Shown piece after piece: positions 10,670 through 22,738 of a stretch of DNA of 64,000 nt. Location: the NCBI GenBank assembly GCA_963281255.1, contig OY725488.1, positions 4,239,925-4,303,924 of the forward strand, in the 5' to 3' direction. The position numbers and the translations under genes are program-made. The notes beneath the pieces are model-generated. The model had not been told where the DNA came from. It did not search any database and saw only the letters and a list, made by a program, of their open reading frames with translations. The stretch comes from Aphrocallistes beatrix (taxonomy: Eukaryota > Porifera > Hexactinellida > Sceptrulophora > Aphrocallistidae). Numbering within the stretch: position 1 is the stretch's first letter; every line of letters begins with the position of its first letter.

Positions 10670-11393
10670 AAAAAAATGAGCCGTTAAGGTTGAAATAAAG
10701 GAATTAAGATGCAAATGCAGAGTTCTCGCAAAACCTGTAACTCAAAATGCCACAAAACACTTGGGTTTCATAACAAGAAAATCGAATAATAGTTTGACAA
10801 AAAACTTTCATTACGTGAGCAACAAATCTATTTGCTGTTTAGAGAGAGGATTAGACAAAAGGAATTCGCCCCTACCTTCTGGAATTCGTTCGTTTAAGAA
10901 ATCTTATTACAGTACACCCTCGATAGTCCGAACCTCGCCAATCCGAACCCTCGTTACTCCGAACACCCGAAAAATATTATTAGTCTCCTCCATGCTTTGA
11001 ATAAAAGTTACAAATTTAAATCTATCAATAAGATTGAAAAACTCGTTAAGTAAGCAATCAGGGCGAAATAATAGCCTTAATATTCTAACAATACAAAATT
11101 ATTACAATTAATGCCTTTTATTAGTGTTATTTCACTAATTGGAACAAATTCACTAATCTGAACGAGAGCTGTCCAGATTAGCGAGGATGTACTGTATTTA
11201 AATTCCATTCAGTTAATTAATGGAGCGGTAGGAAATCTATATTTAGTCTAGGTATTTTAGAGTTTGATATGACGAGATACCAAACAAATGGCAGTTACGA
11301 ATCTTTATAAAATCGAGTCAGCAAAAGTATATTGAATCAATAACTTTGAATTTAAAATATATCGTATGTAAATAAAATTACCAATGATTAACA
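10670..11393. repeat. Right inverted arm of the P-like element
   Basis: Inverted partner of 1924-3045. It is free of the Helitron found in the left arm but holds a Tigger MITE at 10910-11194. The arm begins directly after the tandem AAGTGGAC motifs of element N. Confidence 0.8.
10910..11194. mobile_element. pogo/Tigger-type MITE
   Basis: Terminal inverted repeats CAGTACACCCTCGATAGTCC and its relative ending GCGAGGATGTACTG, flanked by TA on both sides. The left arm of the P element (TA at 2676-2677) lacks it, which confirms TA duplication. Non-coding. Confidence 0.85.
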
Positions 11394-11579
11394 TTCTAAC
11401 TAAATACAGTCTAATTATGAGAAATATGTAAAGGTTTGTAAGATATTGCTATGATTACTAATCGTGGTATAATGTACATATATTACAACTTCAATTATTG
11501 AATTGAAATACACCCATAGGTTTTAGAAAATAATGAAAACGCATCTGGCCTAGGTCAAACGCGTTTGGCCTGAAAACGC

Positions 11580-11965
11580 ATTTAGCCTGCAACATATACA
11601 TAGTTTCACACCTTTTGAAAGAAAGTCTTATTTTGAGCTAAAACTGAGTTCTCAACGGCTAATATAGGATATTTAAATATGTAGATTCCGATTTTCCCAC
11701 TTTGAAAGTGGTAATCTAAGTATTTTATGAGTTTCTAACATATATATATATATATATATATATACATATTTTCACACCTTTTGAAAAATCTTATTTTGAG
11801 CTAAATGCGAGCTGTCAACAGCTAATATAAGGGATTTTAATATGTAGATTCCAAATTTCACAAATTAGAATGCTATTAAATGAGTTTTTCCAGGTGTATT
11901 CCGATATTCACATTTCTTGTTCCTTCGAGTCACTTCCTGGAGCTGCACTATTGGTCTGTCGACCG
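11580..11965. repeat. Dispersed repeat with TTCACACCTTTTGAAA units
   Basis: Two related blocks (about 11590-11700 and 11760-11860) with TTTCACACCTTTTGAAA, TTATTTTGAGCTAAA and GCTAATATA, separated by a TA microsatellite. The tail CCTGGAGCTGCACTAT...GTCGACCGACAT (about 11932-11970) recurs at about 29155-29190. The same order is found at 28990-29200. It leads directly into the 90-bp tandem repeat before the PHD transposase gene and may be the outer end of that transposon. Confidence 0.5.
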
Positions 11966-11970
11966 ACATT

Positions 11971-12330
11971 TTTTATTTCAAATCTAAACACATGGCAAGA
12001 ATCCAATTCCTTCAGTGCTAAATAGAAACTATAGTCTAAAAATAGACAATATTGTATATGCTTTATTTCAAATCTAAACACATGGCAAGAATCCAATTCC
12101 TTCAGTACTAAATAGAAACTATAGTCTAAAAATAGACAATATTGTATATGCTTTATTTCAAATCTAAACACATGGCAAGAATCCAATTCCTTCAGTACTA
12201 AATAGAAACTATAGTCTAAAAATAGACAATATTGTATATGCTTTATTTCAGATCTAATCATATGGCAAGAATCCAATTCTTTCACTGCTAAATAGAGTCT
12301 AAAATTAGGCATTTTTAAGAAGTTTAAAGA
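11971..12330. repeat. 90-bp tandem repeat, four units
   Basis: Units begin at 11971, 12061, 12151 and 12241 with TTTATTTCAAATCTAAACAC; the middle ones are almost identical and the last is diverged and shorter. Because 90 is divisible by 3, the minus strand reads as a periodic 30-residue ORF, which I take as a by-product. The array lies just upstream of the Mutator-like gene, where transposons often keep subterminal binding-site arrays. Confidence 0.85.
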
Positions 12331-12401
12331 AATATAGTTGGTATAAATATGGATATAAAATAATGAAATTTATTGATAAATATATACAAACACAAATTAC
12401 A

Positions 12402-14790
12402 ATGTCTTTTTCAGAACAAGAAATGTCTTCTTCGGAGCAAGAAACTGTTCCAATATTTAGAAGTGCCGATCTCCCGTTGGTTAGAATTCCATCTCCCTTC
12501 GCTTCTAGTATAGAATCAAGTGACTCTGGCTTGTCTCAAGCAGTCACTAAAGATGATTGCGTATTCAAAGTTCCAAATACTCCAACTGATGTAATCCCTT
12601 CTTCAACCTCTTCTACTGAGCTCAGATCTACTTTCTCTCAGTTTGCCTTGTCTTCACAGACTTCCGAAGATTCGGATAACTCCATTAAAGTTCCTTCTTC
12701 TTCACTCAGAGGCAAAAGGAGAGTAAAAAAAGTCAACGTTGGGAAGTTTCGTAAAGGGGAAGGACTGAAAAGAAAATCAGTTTTAACGCCATTACCTGCA
12801 AAGAGACTACCAACAAAGCCGACATCTGGACTATTCAAACAAGTAAAGTTTCCCCCTCCAAATAAATTTATAAGCATCAAATTGCGTAAAGATGAAACTC
12901 ACTCATTTCGTGATCTATTAATTCCCCATGGATCTCAAATTATCGACATGGACTTACTTAGCATGGTATTCTCTCTATTAAGATGCACAGAACCAAAATT
13001 ACAGGACCACTCAAACTATATCAATACGCCTTTCGAGATGGCTTACAGTCATATTTACTATTAATGTGTAGCTATTGCCATCTTGTGATAGCCGAATTCC
13101 CAACTTCACTACCTATTGGCATGCAACCCACGGAAGCCGTGAATGATCCCCAAATGCTATCCCGGAAAAAGTCGGAAGTGAACGTGAGGGCTTTATTATC
13201 AGTGCACTGCACCTCTCTCAGTTGGAATGATTTCTTACTCTCGTGCAATCTCCTTGGAATACAGAATACCTGGAAGCGAATGAACAAAGTTTCCCTCTTG
13301 AAATTGGTCGAATCAGCAAATACAATCTGTCAGCAATCCATGTCTATGTCAGCTAAACTTGTACGCGACACAGCCGACAAGTCAAATATCCCAGACTGTA
13401 AGAACTGTACTGTAAGTTACGATGGTTCGTGGCATCAAAGAGGCTATTATTCGAATCAAGGATTCGCGGCTGCAATTGAGGTATATAGCGGTAAAGTATT
13501 AGACTACGTCCTCTATGAACGCGTGTGCAGCAAATGTCTCAAATGGACTGAAGAGAGGAAGAAAGACGATCCAGATGAGTATGGCGAATACTGGAAGAAA
13601 CATTCCGGCGAGTGTCAGGGACTAGCCAAGGAATGGAATCTTCAGCTGCACTTGAAATTTGGGCTAGATCTGTCACCAAACATTCTCTTGCTTATACTAC
13701 ATATGTAGGCGATGGAGACTCAAGCTCTTTTAAGCGGTTACGAGAAAGCGATCCGTACAAAGGATTGGAAAATCTACGAAAGGAGGAGTGCATCGGGCAT
13801 GCGCAAGGGAGATTAAAAAAGGCAATGAGGAAGAAAACTACGAAAACGTTAACATCCAAACCAATACCCGCTTCAAAGGTTCAGAGGATTGGCCATCTTT
13901 ACGCACTTGTTATCGTTCAGAACAGAAGGAAAACAGCGATAGACATTCAAAAGGCTCTCTATACACTACTCGATCATTTGGTTGAGAAGCATGAAAGTTG
14001 TCCTTTTTCGAAGAGTTCTTGGTGCTACTTTCAAAAGACCCTTGCACTTTCAGTCGAAGATAGCTCGATTCCACCTCCCAACCTGCGACTACCATATCTG
14101 AATGGAGATGAGTTATCACGACTGCAAGATGTTTTTTTGAAGTTTGCAAGCCTAGACATGTGTTCCGCCTTGACGCTTGGTTTAACACAAAATGCCAATG
14201 AATCCCTACATTCAGTTTTGTGGCACAATGCTCCTAAAGGAAAACGGGTAGGACAATACTCTCTCCAAGCTTCTGCGTCAATAGCTGTGTCAACTTTCAA
14301 TGAAGGCTCATTGATACTCGCATCGATCTTAGCGGATATGGGAGTGCAATGTACTAATGTGACTCTAGCTCACCTAGTAATGATGGATAAGGAACGGAAT
14401 AGATGCAAGAGAAAGGCTGTTAAGGATACTCAGAAAAGACGCAGGCGTCTTCTGAAGAGTCAATTCCTGATTGCCGAATCTTGAAGGCGTAAACGCGAAA
14501 AAGCCGCGACTACGTATAAATCTGGATTCTTTGGTAGTGAGCTATCCTCTTCTGGCCGTAAAGAAGTCACTCCTCCCATTCTTGTCGTTGACAAGGATGA
14601 TAATGATGCCTGCGAGAAATGCGGAATGCATGATTGTCCAGTTCTGAGAGACCAGAAGAATGACGACTGGGTGGGATGTGATTTCTGTGATAGTTGGTAT
14701 CACACTGGCTGTGAAGATGTATGGTTAGCGGATATAGGTGATGACCCTTATATCTGTAGGAAATGCGAGCAAGAGTGGAATAAAGTGTAA
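12402..14790 (+). pseudogene. Mutator-like transposase with C-terminal PHD finger, decayed
   Basis: The start ATG (MSFSEQE) was chosen because the deletion copy at 26056 begins at the same place. Residues 1-150 are Ser/Thr/Pro-rich and low in order, then come basic patches. A frameshift near 13000 leads to LKLYQYAFRDGLQSYLLL, VSYDGSWHQRGYYSNQGF (first catalytic Asp region), a Cys-rich insert, and, after a second shift near 13610, YVGDGDSSSF, RKEECIGHAQGRLKK and NANESLHSVLW. These are marks of the Mutator-like transposase domain seen in invertebrate proteins. After one TGA at 14482-14484 the same frame resumes. At 14600-14790 it encodes a PHD finger: CEKC, GCDFCDSWYHTGC, YICRKC. PHD fingers commonly bind histone tails, which would suit target choice in chromatin, but that is inference. 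It has about two frameshifts and one stop. Confidence 0.82.
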
Positions 14791-14872
14791 TCTACGTCTA
14801 CATAATTTCTGTAGTATCATACCATCATTAAAATAAACATATCCCTTTGTTCTTTATTAAAATCGGTAATAT

Positions 14873-17284
14873 ATATGTCATGGGGAAACTTAAGGATACC
14901 GCCCTCGAAAAAACATATGAATTGGCTTACAGCATACGATGAAAGTAGAGCTATAAGAGATGTTAAGCGTGGGGAGGTATCTCCATCAAGAAATACTGGC
15001 ACATTCCAAACCGTTTTTGATTCTCATTTCTAGTTTTTGAGATACAGTGTCTCAAAGTCTGTTTTATCGTTTTCCGCTATCACATCTTAATGGTAGAAAT
15101 TTGGGCACTCAAGGAATTGTTTAGGACATACCAAGGAATCAAATGCTTCCAAAAACGAATCATAGAAAGTCTACCATATTTGCAACTTCATAGGACCAGA
15201 AGAAAGTTAAAATGACAAAAATTGTAAATTTGATCGGTGTCCAAAAAAAAAGGGCCAAAAAACGGCCAAAAATGTCTGTTTTTTTGCGGAAATGCGGAAT
15301 AAAATCCCTGAGTTAGAATATCTCAAAAAAATGGTGGTCCTACGTTCATCGCCTAATGATATGGAACAACTCTTGAAATCTTCTATCTCAAACCAAATTT
15401 GAGAAATAATTCTGTAAAGACGGTCAATTTTGAAATTTTAAAGTCCCGAGATATAGAGATTTTAAGTATAGGTGTTAAGAAGAATGTAAAATGAGTTATA
15501 AAAAATGAACAAAAGCATTCACAGACATTTATTCGCATTCATACTGCTGATTTAGGTATATTAGAACCAAATATTTACAAAAAATTGCAAAAGTACCCTG
15601 AAAATCCACAAATTTCCTTGAGGCCCCTAACTCCGAATATTGATAATTGTTAATAATAATTCATATTCCTTGCACAGCGAAGTATAATCTATCAGTTTAG
15701 AATGAATAAAAAGCTTCCAAAAAGTATATTAGGAAGTTAGAGCGAAAGTCTACGACTTTTAGTGTCGAAGTTAGGATTTTCGAAAAATGCTACGTAATCA
15801 TACGACAAAAATCTAAAGTTTAACATTCCTGATAGGGTGTAGTGCAATTATTATCAAAGAATCATATATGTACACTCATAAAAAGTATATTAGGAAGTGA
15901 GAACTAAGAATTTGGACTTATATTTACAGAGATAGAGAGATATCTCTTTTTGGACCCTAAATGGGGGTTTTTGACCGAATCTGCGAGGTCCAAGGCCAGA
16001 ACTTTCAAAATAATTATCAAAAGTTCTCCAATTTTTCTGTACACATTATTAACGACAATTGTATTCATTATTTAGCATAATAGCTAAATTTGGACACATA
16101 TTTAATGATTAGATTCGCCATTTTCTAACAGATTCAAAGTTCTCCATAGAATTTGTATTACAATTAGATCAATGATAAGTCGAGAATTATTTATTTTTTG
16201 ACAAAGGAATGTTCGAGGAGCCTATATATTTTAGCATATATCCTTTTATTTAAGGATATAATTTATTATATATCTACAATAGTTTTTAAGATATAACATC
16301 GGCCTCTTTCTGGACTTTAGAGGGATATTATGCCCGAACTTTACCTATAATAAGCGATATCTCAAGAACAAATGGTCGGATCCGAACAAATTTTTTTGAA
16401 ACGATCAGAATTTTATTTCTGACCTAGTGATCGCTAAATATCTGAGATCAAACTTGCGATTTCCCGAGCATTATATAGATGAACTCACTTATAGAGCTAT
16501 TTTGTTTGGATTCTATTTGCCCATTCTTTTAAATCTTTGTGTTATATAATCTCCAAAGGTGCCAAAACAATGTCAAAGTCCATATCATTAAAAAAATATC
16601 AAATAAGTTAAAAACTAATTGGTAAATGAGTTAAAAACCTCCAATAGATTTTCAATTTTTATTAACGCTAAACTTTAGGGGGTTATCTCACAAAAAATAA
16701 AATAAAAAACCGACCAAATAGTATCAGATGGTAGACCGATCAGTTATACAATGAAATTAGCAATAAAAAATGTTGCCGTTTTTTTTTATGCCAGGCAAGG
16801 TTTTTCGAGGGCGGTATCCTTAAAATCTGGGGGAATTTGAAGTTCCCCCAGGGAAAATTAAAATTGGAAATTCTCCTAGTACAATTTCCAATTGGAGTTT
16901 CCCCTAGTGGAAATTTAAATTTCCCTAGTGGGAACTCTAATTATATTTTGCCCTGGGGGAATTTAAAATCAAATGACTAAATTTTGCCGTTTACAATTGG
17001 GTGTCCAACTGGTGAAACTTTAAATTGCCCCTAATTACAGTTCCTTCCCACTAGGGAAATTTAAATTTCCACTAGGGGAAACTCCCAATTTTTGTACGGC
17101 AAAATCTAGTCTTTAGAAATTTAAATTCCCCCAGGGCAAATTATAATTAGAGTTCCCACTAGGGAGATTTAAATTTCCACTAGGGGAAACTCCAATTGGA
17201 AATTGTACTAAGAGAATTTGCAATTTTAATTTTCACTGGGGAAACTTGAAATTCCCCCAGATTTTAAGTTTCCCCATGACATAT
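14873..17284. mobile_element. Long hairpin element made of GGGGAA/TTCCCC blocks, split by family K
   Basis: About 480 bases without its guest. The two halves are near-perfect inverted copies: left 14877-14893 plus 16820-about 17045, right about 17055-17280. The ends read GTCATGGGGAAACTTAA inward on both sides. Motifs such as CCCACTAGGGAAATTTAAAT and GGGGAATTTAAA recur in alternate orientations. No coding capacity. The left arm contains a 1.93-kb family K element inserted at TTAA. Confidence 0.75.
14890..16823. mobile_element. Family K element, copy 1 (TTAA-flanked, 1.93 kb)
   Basis: Terminal inverted repeats GGATACCGCCCTCGAAAAA directly inside TTAA on both sides. The intact right arm of the host hairpin shows one TTAA at 17264-17267, so the TTAA is a true target duplication. 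The interior is AT-rich with many short stops and no long ORF. It aligns along its full length with copy 2 (31557-33503) in the same orientation. Non-autonomous; the TTAA target fits piggyBac or Kolobok machinery. Confidence 0.85.
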
Positions 17285-18430
17285 ACATTAATTCGGAAAA
17301 CAATGCATCAAATTATTGGTGTGTGTTTTTAAATATAAACATAATCCTTTTTATTAATACGTATATACTATATGATAAAATTAAAATATCTATATAAGAT
17401 ACAATTGCTTGGAAGTACACCGCTTATTGGAACAGACTGAGCTAATCGGATCAAATTTATCACAATCAAGATACGATTCAATTCCAATTATATCAGGAGA
17501 AATTATAATGAATTAGGTCAATTCGGGTGTCTAAATTTTGACTACAAAAATTGTAGTAACTGTGGAGGAGTACCTAAGGATTGAAGCTTGCTAGGGCACA
17601 GGTAAATTATTTCTGTGTGAAACACGACGATGCCTAGAGTCGATTACCAATACCTTACACATTGATGAAAGTACAAACTTTAATGTTCAAGATAGGAATT
17701 TGTCCATACTAGCAATTGGAATTTTGGAATTTTGGATTTTTTTCAGTACACATAGCAATAGTATTATTAATAAATTAAACTCACGTTCTTGCTAGTAGGT
17801 GAAGCAGGCAAGATGAGGCAAGTCATAGGTGTCCAAGACATAATGTGATCGATTTCATTTAGCGAAAAATATAGTTGTCTGGATCATATCAAATTGATAC
17901 AGCAAATTAGCTAATAGTTGAATCCTGGCGACAGAGTAAGATTATACTATATATCTACACATCTATTTATGTGTATATACAAAAGATTTAAAATTTTAAG
18001 TTACGTACGTATGTTAAAAATAAGCATTGCAATTGCGGAAAACCAAGTTCAAATGGGAGAATTTTAATTCTGGATCAATTGTAAGGGTATTCTATTTTCC
18101 AAACTCAACTCGATGGAAATTTGGAAAAACATGGAACCAGGAGCACCTGGTTGGGGATATTATTGATAACAAGACTCCCCAATAAAGCCCATTTCGAATG
18201 AATACAGTAGACATTGGATCCTTGTATAAATGTAATGCCGATTTTGGTAAACTTTTTAGCCCCAAATCGCATGTGACTATGTGCGTTGACTTTAAATACG
18301 ATCTTGTTACCAGAGGTTTCTGTACAATTTATACTTTAACTTCTGTGCCGTAATAATAATAAATAAGTAAATATTAATTATATTTTATAAAATACATATA
18401 AAGGTGAATATATAAGTAAAGCTATGCAGA
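17285..18430. other. Non-coding stretch with duplicated block B
   Basis: Only block B (about 17520-17710) is recognisable: CTTGCTAGGGCACAGGTAAA through ACACATTGATGAAAGTA, also present at about 36840-37060. The rest shows no gene or repeat I can name. Confidence 0.45.
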
Positions 18431-18760
18431 GTCTGTAATCTTCCTTCTAGCTTCTCGTTCCTCTCTAGGAGAAGTGGATTTACTATGATGGCCTCCTCCT
18501 CCCCTAATAGTCATCTCCCTGTTCCTCTCCATGCAAAATAGATCTATGAAAGCGGTGGTGTACATTCAATTGTGATGTGATAACCTTACTGCACAACAAG
18601 TAGTGTTTGTGAGAATTTGAGGAAGGTTAATTGGTATATTGGATGTCTTGTTGCAGTTAGTAGATAGCGTGTGTGCAATACATGGCTTGACACTTTATCA
18701 ACTGAATATGGATTGAGGTATTTCTTTGCATCGTTTACTCATAATGGATCTGCCTCTAAC
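17520..18760. repeat. Duplicated segment, copy 2 (blocks B and C)
   Basis: Block B matches 36840-37060, and block C (18440-18760) matches 1545-1800. Spacing between blocks differs between copies because of later insertions. Orientation is the same in all copies. Confidence 0.5.
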
Positions 18761-18769
18761 TTCTTATTT

Positions 18770-19370
18770 TGTTGACTTTGTTAGTATCAGGGTTGGATTA
18801 ATGGTACCTTTGTTTTTTCATCGTCTAATTACAAACTATTAATTAAAATAATTCACAATATAATAATATGTAGCATAATATTGTAGACTCACCCATCGTA
18901 CTCAACAACAGTTGATGAATCATAAGTTCACTTCTTTTTTCTTATTGGCGAGATATTAACCTAACTAGAAAAACGATGATCCGACTTAATAACTGTGCTT
19001 TTATTTCTATAAGATCATACGTAGATCACCTATAGTAAAATATAAAAATCATTAAAGCATCAATATATTCGTAATCATATGAATAATCAACATGATAAAA
19101 ATAAGATAATATGAATACACACCATGTTAGGCGGGAGTCTTGTGTAAACATCGTTTGTTGATGCCGGGGAGAGAGCTTGTCTTCATTTGAGTGCTTTCTT
19201 TGATCAAGGACTTGTGCAATGATGAAATAAGTTATGCGAAGAATAATTTTTAATAAAAACATTATATGAGAGAGTAAATGTATCCTGCCTTGTATTTGCA
19301 ACTGAAATAATAATTTGGAAAATTATCAAATGGAATAGTAACATTTTTTTAAATTTATGTAGAGGTACTT
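18770..19370. other. AT-rich stretch, nothing recognised
   Basis: No ORF with coding character and no repeat matching other parts of the window by eye. Confidence 0.4.
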
Positions 19371-19377
19371 CACATTC

Positions 19378-19435
19378 CTGACCCCAGGCGCCCAAAGGGC
19401 GCCTCCGGCGGACACAAGCAAGCGAAGCGCGCTTG
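19378..19435 (+). mobile_element. Helitron-like 3' terminus fragment (H12)
   Basis: Only the GC-rich end: the AGGCGCC/GGCGCCT stem, then CGGCGGACAC joined to AAGCAAGCGAAGCGCGCTTG, followed by host T. The hairpin zone is shorter than in full copies. Confidence 0.65.
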
Positions 19436-19520
19436 TATTGAAAAAATAGCGAAGGATTTTACTATGTATACGGGTATTCATTTCATACTCCTGTGGTATA
19501 TTTATACATACTAAGCAATA

Positions 19521-20838
19521 CGGTGTGTCTGGAAAATATTGAGACAAAACTTTAACTTTACGTATAGTGAAATCTATGCTTGGGTATTGTAATTTCAAGA
19601 TGACTTCATTTAGGTATTATCATCCTACACCAACCGGACAAAAGTATTTCAACACTTGATCCTTTCCCATACACAATAATAAGTCGGATTTTTTTCATGA
19701 AGTGCAATACGTTAAAATTCAAAGAGATACTAAAAATCTGATTCCAGAATCTACACATTCGGATTAGTCATAGTTGAACTGTCACGAGAAAAATGGTCCG
19801 GGGCCAAAATTTGTCCGGGGTAAATATTGTGTCATTAATTGCGTACACTAAAGTAGTCCACTCCTCATAGGATGTGATGACATTACAATCACTCTAGGGG
19901 GTCTCTATTAATAGGGAGTCTATTCAATACTTGCCAACTGCCCGTTTATGACTGGACGTCGTCCACTTTTCTAATTCAATAAGTATGTAGAAGTTCTACT
20001 ATTGCGTCCCGCCATTTCCCTTCAACGCTGCGCCCGCTTTGATCATGACTCAAGTTGGCATTATTCATGTTAAAAAAATGTCTGTCGGTAGACCGCTAGT
20101 GTGGATGACTTGGCATGTGAGATATGAATATTGTAATACATCGGGACTACTAAATTTTTGAAAACTCAAATTTCCCAGCGTACGGAGATACATACATACA
20201 TATGGACTGATGTGGTACACCGTCTTTGCTATAGGGTTTCTGTCTGCAGAAACTGCACTAAAATGGTCCCCCGGACTAATTTTGGAAGCCAAAACTTGTC
20301 CGGGGGGGGATCAAATTTAGCCAGGAGGGACCAATTTTGGCCTGACAGAACATAACTAATAAATTACTCAACTCAATGAACAATCATCAGTCTGAGCCAC
20401 CATAGGTAATTCATTGCCATCATGTATAGTGGTCAAAATGGGTGTATGTGGCATAAAGTAGCACTTATTGATAATTACATAAAGTTAGGAATGAATGATT
20501 AATCAGAAAAATTAACCTGTGACTAATTTGAATGAGTATTATTCGAATCTGGAATCCGATTAGCTGTATCCCGTACCGTTTAGAAGTAACCCTCTCAAAT
20601 AGATTGCAATACTGTGGTAGACAGTTATAGGGGGGGTTTTTATACTACAAAAAATGGGTTACCATTCCAGAAAAGATGCGGACTAACCGCAAGGCATGAT
20701 AGTGTGAAAACAGTGTATATATGTATGGGATGGAATACCCTAATGAAGTAATCTTGAATTTATAATACTCTTCTCAAGCATAGGTCTCACTATATACGTA
20801 AAGTCCAAGTTTTGTGTCAATAATTTCCGGACACACTG
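19521..20838. mobile_element. Tc1/mariner-like element with inverted ends over 100 bp, decayed
   Basis: TA at 19519-19520 and 20839-20840. Ends read CGGTGTGTCTGGAAAATATT and, inverted from the right, CAGTGTGTCCGGAAATTATT. Pairing continues inward for about 120 bases (for example GACTTCATTTAGGTATTATC against its right partner). No transposase is legible. Repeated GTCCGGGG/CCGGGGG blocks at 19797-19825 and 20265-20345 may be a further small insertion. Confidence 0.65.
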
Positions 20839-20840
20839 TA

Positions 20841-22342
20841 GTAAGGATAACATTTACCTCATTAATCAAATATAAATAATTCTTTGCTAGTTAGAGATTC
20901 TAACATATCGAGTTAGGTTATAATCCCTTTTAGTCAATAAAATAAAGTCGATTGTACTGATTAAATTACTGGATTCTGATTGACTAATACAATTTGACAC
21001 CAAAGCTTGTATTATAGGAGCTGCCTTTTTCAGGATGGACGGTGTAGGGCGTCCGTGTGATCCATATTTTATGATTGAAATGATATATCAACAGTGAATA
21101 TAATAATGCACTGCATCATGTAGATTTCTAAAATTAATATTCTTCAATTGATCAAAATAATAATTGAGTTTTGTATCGCTCTAGTGAGTCCGGCACATTT
21201 TGGAGCTACATGATTGATATGTAAACCTATATTTATTCTTTATTTAGAGAATAAATAAACTCATTAGAAAAACAAATATGTAGTATAAGATCCATTATAA
21301 GAACTCTTCTCTATCAAACGACACAATTTCTAATTTCAATTAACTATGGATTGTTACCAGGTTACTAATTTTCAAAGTTGCCAAGTATTAGTCCTCATAT
21401 CTATAGAAAATCATACCACGGTAACCCCCATTCAATTTAGATTGTAAGCAACTTTGATTATACTGTACACTTCTAGGTGTAAGGCAAGGGATGCGTATAA
21501 TATTAATAATTATATTAAATAATATATAGCTTTTGAAAATCATGCAGTGATGTGTTGAGAAGCTCTATAGTTAATTCGTCATTCATTCATTTAAAATTAC
21601 TCAGCTTTGATACTTTCAATGTAAATACAGTACGTATGTCAGATAAATATTTTCACAAGTAGGATTAGCATATTCTTGGTTTGAAGCAATACTGATTGAT
21701 AGGCTAAAATATTTACAATGCCAGAGTTGGAACAGCGCAAACATATAAAAATTATATATTAGAAGGAAAAAAACACAGTAAAGGAGATCAGCTCAATAGT
21801 ATGTATGTAAAAAAAAGAGAACGGTTTACAATATTATTTTCAGTTATTCAGAGAAATTCTTTGAGAAATTTCTCCACCAAAACTCAAATATTAAGAAATT
21901 TGTTGTGAAGTCAGTATCTGTCAACCCAGCTTCATGAAGTGCTGGGCTTCAATGCCTACGAGATGCCAACTCTTTATCGATAGTAGTGGTTCAAAGATAA
22001 ATTATTGATCTTTTCTATTCATACTTCGATGAAAAACATTAGCTTGCGTTACTAACTATCATCAAACTCTTATTTAATTAATTTGTGAAAAAATTATCTG
22101 ACACACTGTATAACCATGTGCAACTTAACACATCGGTGGCTATTGACTATAATTGGCACTTAAGATCGTGATGAGTGACACAAAGTTGATAATGTCACAC
22201 CTAACAATAATTATTCAGGTTAAAAGATTCAAAACTGAGAAATTTCAATAAAATATACATCGTAACACATAACATATTAGCTATGATTCTTATCTCAAAA
22301 TAAAGTGAATTAATATATTTCAAATATGGTACAATTCTCATC
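20841..22342. other. AT-rich stretch, nothing recognised
   Basis: No coding region supported on either strand. A short block near 21010-21060 (GGAGCTGCC, GGTGTAGGGCGTCCGTG) has a weak inverted partner near 27190-27345, too diverged to define an element. Confidence 0.4.
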
Positions 22343-22532
22343 AAAAATGATGACTCACCAGTCTGTTATGAGGTCATCATTACGCAACCAAAAATTGAAA
22401 AATTGACGAATTTGGTGATTTTTCGAGTGATGTGTTATCTTTAACCAGTGTGAGCCTAGGCACCTCAAGGGTGCGTCTGGCAAACACAGTGTCTGACAGC
22501 GCCCCGCAGCGCAAGCAAGCGAAGCGCCCTTG
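22343..22532 (+). mobile_element. Helitron-like element, 3' part (H11)
   Basis: Matches the distal half of complete copies: TGATGACTCA, the GAGGTCATCATTACG region (a mutated TGACGTCA site), GATTTTTCGAGTGAT, and the hairpin end through AAGCAAGCGAAGCGCCCTTG, followed by T. The 5' half is absent. Confidence 0.7.
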
Positions 22533-22738
22533 TGTTTCATAAGTTCAAATGCAAGCCCTCAAGTTCTAAACGTCAAACGGGTTGCTACGTTTTAGGCATT
22601 ATACGCATTGGAATTAATAACAAAAAGCTAGTTTAGTCTAAAAATAGATATACATATTATATCCATAGAAAAAGATATAAATACGATAAATGTGCTCAAA
22701 GTAAATTAAAAAAATCATTCTACAAAATAAACCTGAAA

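Larger units (their letters stand above)
1924..11393 (+). mobile_element. P-superfamily DNA transposon, giant inverted arms, heavily nested
   Basis: Outer inverted arms pair 1924-3045 with about 10670-11393; both ends start with the string TGTTAATCATTG read inward. Between them lies a decayed THAP/P-type transposase gene. P elements use THAP-DNA-binding transposases; most have short terminal repeats, so arms over 0.7 kb are unusual. The left arm carries a Helitron-like insert (2016-2572), the right arm a Tigger MITE (10910-11194), and the 3' end of the transposase gene is interrupted by a second 6-kb element (4659-10652). Without its guests the element would be roughly 2.7 kb. I could not identify a convincing target duplication outside the arms. 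Confidence 0.75.

Noticed and set aside
11908-12312. A 134-codon periodic minus-strand ORF
   Set aside because: It follows from a 90-bp tandem repeat whose length is a multiple of three; no codon-level support.
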